Source of the DNA: an uncultured Flavobacteriales bacterium
GTDB lineage: Bacteria; Bacteroidota; Bacteroidia; Palsa-965
Assembly: GCA_937974275.1 (NCBI GenBank)
Contig: CALJIF010000139.1
Location: 1 to 28,890, forward strand
DNA: 28,890 bases
Reading direction: 5' to 3'
Below the pieces are notes generated by a model. The model did not search any database, was not told where the DNA came from, and worked only from the letters and a program-made list of their open reading frames with translations. Position numbers and translations under genes: made by a program. Positions 15,828 to 22,204 of the stretch are shown piece by piece. The stretch's first letter is position 1. Each line of letters opens with the position of its first letter.

Positions 15828-17345
15828 ATGACGCACCAACTTACAGAACAAGAAATTGTTCGCCGCCAAAAGCTCGATCAACTTCGCGCTGCCGGAATTA
15901 ATCCTTACCCTGCGGAGGAATTTATCATTAATGCCACCGCAGCCGACATACACGAAAATTACGAACGCGATAAAACCAACTATAAAGACATTTCCATCGC
16001 AGGCCGCATCATGAGCGTGCGTGTTATGGGCAATGCATCATTCGCAGAAATTCAGGACCAAACCGGACGTATTCAAATTTATGTGCGCCGCGATGACATT
16101 TGTCCGGGCGAAGACAAATCCATGTACAATACCGTTTTCAAAAAACTGTTAGACATTGGCGACATCATCGGCATTACGGGTTACGTGTTCACTACACAAG
16201 TAGGCGAAATTTCCATTCACGTAACGTCGTTGAAGTTATTGTCGAAAGCCTTGCGTCCTTTGCCTATCGTTAAAACGGACGAGTCCGGCAACACGTTCGA
16301 TGCAGTTACTGATCCCGAGTTTCGTTACCGCCAGCGCTACGCCGACTTAATCATCAACGCTACGGTAAAAGATACGTTTGTGAAGCGCACCAAAATGATG
16401 AATGCCATTCGCGAACACCTGAACAATTTAGGATTACTCGAAGTGGACACGCCCGTGTTACAACCCATTCCCGGTGGCGCAGCGGCACGTCCGTTTATCA
16501 CACACCACAATGCGCTCGATGTGCCTTTCTATTTGCGTATCGCCAACGAATTGTATTTAAAGCGTCTCGTAGTTGGTGGTTTCGACGGCGTGTACGAATT
16601 CTCCCGCAACTTCCGCAACGAAGGCATGGACCGCACACACAATCCCGAGTTCACCGTTTTGGAATTTTACGTGGCATATCGCGATTACGAGTGGATGATG
16701 AAAACCTGCGAAACCATGTTGGAAAAAGTGGCCCTGGCCATTCACGGCACAACCGAAGTTCCTATGGGCGACAAGATCATCAACTTCGCAGCACCGTTCA
16801 AGCGCATTACCTTGTTCGATGCCATTAAAGAACACACCGGTATCGACGTTACTGCACTCAACGACGAAGAATTAAAAACAGCGGCGCGTAATCTGGGTTG
16901 CAATATCGACAACACCATGGGTCGCGGAAAAATTATCGACGCCATTTTTGGCGACAAATGCGAAGGCACTTACGTACAGCCAACGTTCATCACCGACTAT
17001 CCGGTAGAGATGAGTCCTTTAACTAAAAAACACCGCAGCAAAGAAGGATTGGTGGAGCGTTTTGAGTTAATGGTAAACGGCAAAGAGTTGGCCAACGCGT
17101 ACAGCGAATTGAACGATCCTATTGATCAGCGCGAACGTTTCGAAGATCAGGTGAAACTCATGGAACGCGGCGACGACGAAGCCATGTACATCGATCACGA
17201 CTTTTTACGCGCGTTGGAATACGGAATGCCTCCAACAGCAGGTATCGGTATCGGTATCGATCGTTTGGCCATGATCATGACCAACAACGCCTCTATTCAG
17301 GACGTGCTCTTCTTTCCGCAGATGCGTCCGGAAAAGTGGGACTAA
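15828..17345 (+). CDS. lysS: lysyl-tRNA synthetase, class II
   Basis: Charges tRNA-Lys with lysine in the cytoplasm, 505 residues. An N-terminal OB-fold anticodon-binding domain covers about residues 50-150 (ISIAGRIMSVRVMGNASFAEIQD). The class II core shows motif 1 around LEVDTPVLQPIPGGAAARPF, motif 2 FSRNFRNEGMDRTHNPEFTV and motif 3 GIGIGIDRLAMI. The C-terminus NASIQDVLFFPQMRPEKWD is the standard ending. I used the ATG at 15828, which gives the usual N-terminus MTHQLTEQEIVRRQKLDQLR; the open frame extends back into uvrC but has no support. A TATCTTTGC promoter element sits between uvrC and this start, and a strong terminator follows. Confidence 0.97.
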   Translation: MTHQLTEQEIVRRQKLDQLRAAGINPYPAEEFIINATAADIHENYERDKTNYKDISIAGRIMSVRVMGNASFAEIQDQTGRIQIYVRRDDICPGEDKSMYNTVFKKLLDIGDIIGITGYVFTTQVGEISIHVTSLKLLSKALRPLPIVKTDESGNTFDAVTDPEFRYRQRYADLIINATVKDTFVKRTKMMNAIREHLNNLGLLEVDTPVLQPIPGGAAARPFITHHNALDVPFYLRIANELYLKRLVVGGFDGVYEFSRNFRNEGMDRTHNPEFTVLEFYVAYRDYEWMMKTCETMLEKVALAIHGTTEVPMGDKIINFAAPFKRITLFDAIKEHTGIDVTALNDEELKTAARNLGCNIDNTMGRGKIIDAIFGDKCEGTYVQPTFITDYPVEMSPLTKKHRSKEGLVERFELMVNGKELANAYSELNDPIDQRERFEDQVKLMERGDDEAMYIDHDFLRALEYGMPPTAGIGIGIDRLAMIMTNNASIQDVLFFPQMRPEKWD

Positions 17346-17366
17346 TACTAACCGCGCTTACGAAAT

Positions 17367-17395
17367 AAAAAATGCTCCTGTGTGGGGCATTTTTT
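17367..17395. terminator. terminator after lysS
   Basis: AAAAAATGCTCC (17367-17378) and GGGGCATTTTTT (17384-17395) form a 12-bp stem with one G-T pair and a TGTGT loop. A and T runs on both sides would let it work in either direction. Confidence 0.85.
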
Positions 17396-17444
17396 GTGGG
17401 TAAAAGATTCAGCAATCGGAATTCTACATTTTAATTATTAATTC

Positions 17445-17546
17445 TTGGGCGTGCCCCTTTCGGGTCGGGCTATACGCTGCAAGTCCTCGCCCCGAAAGCT
17501 TTCGGGTCTCCGGGCTTTCCGCTCCTATCCCTCACGCAGCTGCCGC
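17445..17546 (+). repeat. 102-bp intergenic repeat, copy 1
   Basis: From TTGGGCGTGCCCC to CAGCTGCCGC this 102-bp block recurs at 19859-19960 in the same orientation with only two base differences. It holds a perfect 16-bp palindrome, CCCGAAAGCTTTCGGG (17491-17506), and is much richer in G and C than its surroundings. It lies between the 3' ends of lysS and hipT. I recall similar GGGCGTGCCC...TCCCTCACGC repeats, scattered in many Bacteroidota genomes and often misread as protein; their function is unknown to me. Confidence 0.85.
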
Positions 17547-17557
17547 GTGTATAAAGC

Positions 17558-18508
17558 TTATTTATTCAAACTCATCCGACTCATGCGTTCCATTAAAATC
17601 TCCTTATACTGCAGCTTCATCTCATCACTCATAAAACTGCGATCAATCAACAACATCCATTGCGGCAAAGCTTTCCTCATTTTATTAAAAATATTTTCCT
17701 GCTGTTTCGCTTCAATTTTTAAAGTATGCATTGCCTCCACGAAATCCTGCTTTTTCAATTTTCTCTTTTTACCGTTCAGTGTTAAAGCCATTTCTTCTTC
17801 ATCAGCAGGATTCACCAACGCCGTATTTACTAAGTCATACGCCGGAGCTATCGTCATCCCCAAACCCGGTTGTTCCAACAAGGAGAAGTTTTTTAAATGC
17901 ATATCCGCATTGCCCGTTAAAAAAGAGAACAGCACCAACTCGAAAAAATTTACCACGTCCAAGCCCGGAGCTGCCGAAAATTTTTGGATCGTTTTTCCAA
18001 TTTGTTCGTAACTCCCGTGGTACTTGTCTTCTGTAAGACGCTCTGTTAACTGACACATATCTTCCATCGCCAGCTTTCGTTTTTTTACCCGATCTACACG
18101 TTGGGTGATGTATGCTAAACTTCCCGATTTCAGACGAATTAAGCTATGTGGTGCCGTTTTTATTTTAATTAATTGGGCCAGATGCATGGTGGCATCTTCC
18201 ACCTCCGGCAATTGCGGATACAAAGGAGTAGGCGGTTTCAAAATATATCCGCCCCATAAACCCACAATGGTAAATCGACGTGGTGTGCCATGCTTTATGT
18301 TACCTGTAATGTGCAGCGACAGTTTTGCCTGTACACCCGTAACTGCTGTTTGACTTTGTATGACTTCCCTCGCCAACGGTTCCAGATCTTCTTCTGAATA
18401 CGGCAATACCGGAGCGTCCGGCTGACCAAATATTTTTTTCGCGCAACTCACGTGAAAGTCTTGCGCATGATCAGTCAGCGGCTGATAACAAAACAAACAA
18501 TTACTCAT
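17558..18508 (-). CDS. hipT: HipA-family kinase, HipT-like toxin
   Basis: A 316-residue HipA-fold Ser/Thr kinase that lacks the N-terminal subdomain of full HipA; that piece is the separate gene upstream, as in HipBST systems. It begins with a CxxC...HxxxC zinc-ribbon-like motif (Cys4, Cys7, His18, Cys22). The Gly-rich loop reads TAVTGVQAK (54-62). A nucleotide-binding lysine is in YILKP (Lys91). The catalytic loop is TGNADMHLKNF (198-208, Asp202) and the metal motif PAYDLV (Asp225). E. coli O127 HipT has SIS-G in the loop; here A-V-T-G leaves one possible autophosphorylation site, Thr57. The ATG overlaps the hipS stop as ATGA. The target, by analogy an aminoacyl-tRNA synthetase, is unknown. 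Confidence 0.88.
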   Translation of the reverse strand: MSNCLFCYQPLTDHAQDFHVSCAKKIFGQPDAPVLPYSEEDLEPLAREVIQSQTAVTGVQAKLSLHITGNIKHGTPRRFTIVGLWGGYILKPPTPLYPQLPEVEDATMHLAQLIKIKTAPHSLIRLKSGSLAYITQRVDRVKKRKLAMEDMCQLTERLTEDKYHGSYEQIGKTIQKFSAAPGLDVVNFFELVLFSFLTGNADMHLKNFSLLEQPGLGMTIAPAYDLVNTALVNPADEEEMALTLNGKKRKLKKQDFVEAMHTLKIEAKQQENIFNKMRKALPQWMLLIDRSFMSDEMKLQYKEILMERMSRMSLNK

Positions 18509-18837
18509 ACATCATCCTCCGTACTCATTGCTTCAATACTCACTGCACCTACACAATCTTTGCAGCACGCCAGTAACAAACCCATACGATCTCGTGCATT
18601 CAATTTCCAGTTTTTTTCCGCTATGTGTAATAGCCAACCTTCAGGTATCAGTCCGTCAAAAAATGGGAACAGTACATTAGAAACATAGGGTTGTTCCCGT
18701 ACCGGAAGTGTTAAACTCACAGCCTTTGCGCCGGATTTCGAAACGTACAATCGGTCGTACTCAAAACGATAGCCGCGTTCATCGTGTGTAAGCCATCCCA
18801 CAACTTCATCTTCTATTTTTACGGTTGCTTTTCTCAT
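18505..18837 (-). CDS. hipS: HipS-like protein (HipA N-terminal subdomain)
   Basis: A 110-residue protein equal to the N-subdomain 1 of HipA. It shows ATVKIEDEVVGWLTHDERGYRFEYD, then AVSLTLPVREQPY, then the family motif FPFFDGLIPEGWLLHIAEKNW, and ends with CCKDCVGAVSIE. In tripartite HipBST loci this small protein, rather than HipB, is the antitoxin that blocks the kinase. I chose the ATG at 18837 because MRKATVKIED is the normal domain start; an upstream open frame to 18894 would overlap hipB. It follows hipB by 10 bases and its TGA overlaps the hipT ATG, giving the operon order hipB-hipS-hipT. The name is by analogy with HipBST. Confidence 0.85.
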   Translation of the reverse strand: MRKATVKIEDEVVGWLTHDERGYRFEYDRLYVSKSGAKAVSLTLPVREQPYVSNVLFPFFDGLIPEGWLLHIAEKNWKLNARDRMGLLLACCKDCVGAVSIEAMSTEDDV

Positions 18838-18847
18838 AGTTATAATT

Positions 18848-19066
18848 TTAGTCCGTTGTTGCCGAACGAACGTCCGACTGCGGCACCGCGCCAACCGTAT
18901 AACCGAATAGTTGCAACACTTGGTTTACCTTATCCAACCGTAAAGACTTTTTTCCGTGCTCCAATTCACGCACAAAACGTAATCCCACGCCCGCCTTTTC
19001 TGCCAATTCAGGCTGGGTGAGTTTTACCGCCTTTCGTCGCTCTTTTACGAAGTTTGCCAATTCCAT
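18848..19066 (-). CDS. hipB: HipB-like XRE-family repressor (Y4mF type)
   Basis: A 72-residue helix-turn-helix protein. The Cro/CI-type domain spans about residues 6-58: VKERRKAVKLTQPELAEKAGVGLRFVRELEHGKKSL, then RLDKVNQVLQLFGY. The GVGLRFVRELE recognition helix is typical of the Y4mF group of antitoxins that accompany split HipA genes. It should bind DNA as a dimer and repress its own operon; four palindromic sites with TAyACCC-n4-GGGTrTA lie directly upstream (19069-19209), and the first begins three bases before the ATG. In HipBST systems HipB gives regulation and can boost neutralisation by HipS. It is the first gene of the operon. Confidence 0.9.
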   Translation of the reverse strand: MELANFVKERRKAVKLTQPELAEKAGVGLRFVRELEHGKKSLRLDKVNQVLQLFGYTVGAVPQSDVRSATTD

Positions 19067-19068
19067 TT

Positions 19069-19209
19069 TATACCCTTTTGGGTACTAAAATAGCATATTT
19101 CTGATTTTTTACACCCGTTAAGGTATATTTTTATTGAAATTCGGCACGAACGCACCCGTTCGGGTATATTATCAGCAGAAAAAACCCTTTTTACACCCGT
19201 TCGGGTATA
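19069..19209 (-). promoter_or_regulatory. array of four HipB operator-like palindromes, 41-bp period
   Basis: Four 18-bp sites share the pattern TAyACCC-n4-GGGTrTA. O1 is TATACCCTTTTGGGTACT (19069-19086), O2 TACACCCGTTAAGGTATA (19110-19127), O3 CGCACCCGTTCGGGTATA (19151-19168) and O4 TACACCCGTTCGGGTATA (19192-19209). The centres are 19077.5, 19118.5, 19159.5 and 19200.5, exactly 41 bp apart, while the bases between the sites do not repeat. A candidate -7 element TATTTTAG (minus strand, 19085-19092) sits against O1. O2 has one weak half. The pattern is read from the sequence; binding by HipB is inference. Confidence 0.8.
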
Positions 19210-19311
19210 TCATCTAAGTATCTGTTACTGTCGGGTTGTAGGGAGCAAATTTTACATCTCGTAGCTATTCTTCAAATTAATTGAACCAGCTGCGGTCTTA
19301 CATAAATTTCA

Positions 19312-19815
19312 TTATTCAAATAAATACGGCGCTTCTTCTTGTGGTAAGCGGCGTATATTTTCCAAAACCCGCTTCATGTAAGTTTTCCAAAACAAATACG
19401 CAAACGCAGCCTGGAACGGAAACAACAACACGCGACTCGAGTGCAATGTGTACGTGTAATCAATTCGAATAACATTGGGTTGTACTTCGGTTGTTTTCCA
19501 TTCGCCCACCATCCGGTCGAATCCCGGCAAGTACGATTGAAAATCGCTCACTTCTATTTTCCAATATTCGTTTTCAATGCGCTCTACCACTTTATCACGC
19601 GAAGCAAATCCACCCGCATGTGCCCAAGTTTTCGCTACGAACACTTTTTTCACTGCACCCGGCTTTCCCCAACCTTCTTCTTCCGTACAATGTGTTACGC
19701 GAGGCATTAAACCGTATCCCGTATGCACTTTAGTTATATCACATAACATCGGCGATTTGAATGCTCGCTCCAACGAACATGCGTAATGCGTCGTTACGTG
19801 TAGTTTCCATTTCAT
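19312..19815 (-). CDS. SRPBCC-family protein
   Basis: A 167-residue protein of the START/SRPBCC (polyketide cyclase-like) superfamily, small helix-grip proteins that hold hydrophobic ligands. It begins with the typical strand and helix WKLHVTTHYACSLERAFKSPML, has the central strands GAVKKVFVAKTW and DKVVERIENEYWKIEV, then WKTTEVQPNVIRIDYTYTLHS, and ends in a long helix (AYLFWKTYMKRVLENIRRL) that closes the cavity. No signal peptide is present. It lies alone between the second 102-bp repeat and the hip operators, 245 bases upstream of hipB on the same strand. The ligand cannot be guessed from the sequence. Confidence 0.82.
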   Translation of the reverse strand: MKWKLHVTTHYACSLERAFKSPMLCDITKVHTGYGLMPRVTHCTEEEGWGKPGAVKKVFVAKTWAHAGGFASRDKVVERIENEYWKIEVSDFQSYLPGFDRMVGEWKTTEVQPNVIRIDYTYTLHSSRVLLFPFQAAFAYLFWKTYMKRVLENIRRLPQEEAPYLFE

Positions 19816-19858
19816 ACTACAAGTAACGAATAATATTCACCCGTCAGCAACTACAACA

Positions 19859-19960
19859 TTGGGCGTGTCCCTTTCGGGTCGGGCTATACGCTGCAAGTCC
19901 TCGTCCCGAAAGCTTTCGGGTCTCCGGGCTTTCCGCTCCTATCCCTCACGCAGCTGCCGC
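19859..19960 (+). repeat. 102-bp intergenic repeat, copy 2
   Basis: This copy matches 17445-17546 in 100 of 102 positions: C to T changes turn GTGCCCC into GTGTCCC and TCGCCCC into TCGTCCC. The 16-bp palindrome is kept at 19905-19920. It sits between the divergent starts of the SRPBCC gene and the TANFOR gene. Together the two copies bracket the hip locus and the SRPBCC gene as direct repeats 2.4 kb apart. Confidence 0.85.
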
Positions 19961-20035
19961 CAACAGTTCATTTTATCCGAACACAAACGTTTATTATACG
20001 TCTTAGTCTGCTGCGGTACTGCATTTTTGCTACCC

Positions 20036-22204
20036 ATGCACACACTCCTGCGCTGCTTGCTGCCCGTAATTTTTCTGTGTTCTGCAAAACTTCTGCGGGC
20101 GCAAAATTATCCCGTGCAATTAAGCGTGCAATTGCTTCCGCCATTCTCGGGCTATCTTCCCGATTATACGGTTGCCGCATCCGAACAACTGCGCGCATTT
20201 GTGGTGTTCAACGATTTCAGCGTAGCATCGTACAACATCAAACTCAAATTTTCTTTGCAAGGACAAGGCATCACTATGCAAAGTCCGTCCTGGTATTTTA
20301 TGGGACCCGTTAATGTGCAACCCGGAGTGCCGGCATTACTCAGCGGCAGCGATCTTGCACCTTTAATTTCCGTCAACAACTTACAATTTACGGGCATCAC
20401 TCCGCAGCAATACAACCAACAAAAAGTATTGCCCGAAGGTTTATACACCATCTGCATTACCGCATACGATTTCGCGAATCCGGTTCCTATACAAGTCAGC
20501 AACGAAGCCTGCCTACAAGTGTGGATGGGCATCAACGATCCGCCTTTACTCAATTTTCCCTTGTGCGAAAGTGAAGTCAATATCATCACACCACAAAACA
20601 TCACCTTCAGTTGGACGCCGTTAAACATGAATGGCCCTACTTCGCAACAAGGCACCGAATACGATTTTGAATTGTACGAAGTACGTCCGGCCAACAATCC
20701 TCCCGGCAACGTATTGCTTACACAAGCACCCATTTATACCATTACCACATCCCAAACCATGATCATGTATGGTATTGCAGAACCACCGCTCATTCCCGGC
20801 ATGGAATACGTGTGGCGCGTGCGCGCGCGCGATGGAGATGGGCGGCCGTTGTTTCGCAATAACGGTTGGTCGCAGTATTGCACCTTCACCTGGGGCAATT
20901 CACTAAGCGTGCTCGGAAATCTCGCCGCGTTGCAACTCACCGCACAAGCGCAAGGCGCGCGCCAAGCGCTCGCGCAATGGGACAGCTTAAGTGTTTACGC
21001 TTCGTATCGTTTGCAATTCCGAAAACAAAATACCGCAAACTGGTTTCCGCAAACTACCAACACACGCACCGCCCGCGTTAACGGCCTCGAACCGCAAACC
21101 ACTTACGAAGCACAAGTGGTGGGCATTTTACCCAACGGCAACGAAGGGCCCGTAAGCAATACCGTTTTGTTTACAACAGCCGCCGTGCCGGTATTCGTGT
21201 GCGGTCAGACAAGTCTTGCACCCAACATGCAAGCTTTCCAGCCCTTAACCCAAGCCACTACCGGCATGATCTGGCAAGTAGGACAATTTGAAATGAGCGT
21301 TCTATCGTTAGCCAACAACGTCAACAGTGCGGGCTTTTACACCGGCACCGGTCGCATCGTAATGCCCATGGGCATTTCAGTAGGCTGCACCTTCAACGGC
21401 ATTCAAATCGGGCAAGACTTTAAAATGTATTCCGGCGAAGTACGTGCGATGAGCGAGGGCATTGGGAATTGGTTGCAGGGATGGGTGAGTAGCGGTATGT
21501 GGAACGTTAACTACACCTACAACGGAACCATCGACAGTTTGTATCTCGACAACAACGGTAACATTGTCATTATTAGTGGCAACGATACAACAATAATTAC
21601 GCCGACTGAATTTCCATATACCGTTCAAGATGAAAATGGAAATGTGTACACCGTTTATGCTAATGGCAATATTGTTTATCAAAACGCCATTCCACATGTT
21701 CCGCTTAGCGAAGACCAAAAAGACATTTACCGCGCTGCATTTACACGAATTCGCAATAAACACACCGTTGCGTATATGAATACGCTGCGAGATTCCATGA
21801 ACACAGCACGACAAGCCCACGACCTGTACATCACACAAACATTAGGACTTAGTGGTGATACATCAGCTCCCGTATCTGATGATGTATTTGTAACATTCAT
21901 GGAATACGACTCAACAGATGTCAATCTTCAGGCATCGCCTCAAGAACTGGAACGAGTTCGTACCGAGTACAACTATATCCGTGCACAAGTATTAAAAGTC
22001 TTCTGCGCAGATCCACCAACCGCAGACGATTTCAATTTGTTAGCGAATTACTTGATCATCGGTGGACAACCATCGCATGAATATCTCGCTGCACAACTCG
22101 CATTAGGAACTGATGAAAACCTTATGATTGATCAGGTAGAGCTTGCCATCTATCGCCTCATTGAAAATACTTTAAATAATTCTGCATTTAAAAAACCGCA
22201 ATGA
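20036..22204 (+). CDS. TANFOR/Fn3-domain exported protein
   Basis: A 722-residue protein. The start is the ATG giving the signal MHTLLRCLLPVIFLCSAKLLRA; the open frame before it runs through the 102-bp repeat and is not real. Residues about 24-320 match my memory of the TANFOR domain of Bacteroidota surface proteins: YPVQLSVQLLPPFSGYLPDY, LPEGLYTICITAYD, DPPLLNFPLCESEV, ITFSWTPLN and EYVWRVRARDGDGRPLF. A fibronectin III unit follows at about 325-415 (YRLQFRKQ to NEGPVSNTVLFTT). Then comes a beta region, GFYTGTGRIVMPM. The last 150 residues are helical and more AT-rich. Its TGA overlaps the next ATG (ATGA), so it is coupled to the toxin-like gene. Confidence 0.85.
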   Translation: MHTLLRCLLPVIFLCSAKLLRAQNYPVQLSVQLLPPFSGYLPDYTVAASEQLRAFVVFNDFSVASYNIKLKFSLQGQGITMQSPSWYFMGPVNVQPGVPALLSGSDLAPLISVNNLQFTGITPQQYNQQKVLPEGLYTICITAYDFANPVPIQVSNEACLQVWMGINDPPLLNFPLCESEVNIITPQNITFSWTPLNMNGPTSQQGTEYDFELYEVRPANNPPGNVLLTQAPIYTITTSQTMIMYGIAEPPLIPGMEYVWRVRARDGDGRPLFRNNGWSQYCTFTWGNSLSVLGNLAALQLTAQAQGARQALAQWDSLSVYASYRLQFRKQNTANWFPQTTNTRTARVNGLEPQTTYEAQVVGILPNGNEGPVSNTVLFTTAAVPVFVCGQTSLAPNMQAFQPLTQATTGMIWQVGQFEMSVLSLANNVNSAGFYTGTGRIVMPMGISVGCTFNGIQIGQDFKMYSGEVRAMSEGIGNWLQGWVSSGMWNVNYTYNGTIDSLYLDNNGNIVIISGNDTTIITPTEFPYTVQDENGNVYTVYANGNIVYQNAIPHVPLSEDQKDIYRAAFTRIRNKHTVAYMNTLRDSMNTARQAHDLYITQTLGLSGDTSAPVSDDVFVTFMEYDSTDVNLQASPQELERVRTEYNYIRAQVLKVFCADPPTADDFNLLANYLIIGGQPSHEYLAAQLALGTDENLMIDQVELAIYRLIENTLNNSAFKKPQ

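Noticed and set aside
17445..18011. Plus-strand frame through the first 102-bp repeat and into hipT
   Set aside because: It is the repeat read as protein and then runs antisense to the strongly supported hipT gene.
19231..19240. TCGGGTTGTA as a fifth hip operator
   Set aside because: Only a degenerate half-site, and its centre would lie about 30 bases from O4 instead of 41.
19859..20035. N-terminal extension of the TANFOR protein through the second repeat
   Set aside because: The extension encodes the repeat; the ATG at 20036 gives a proper signal peptide.
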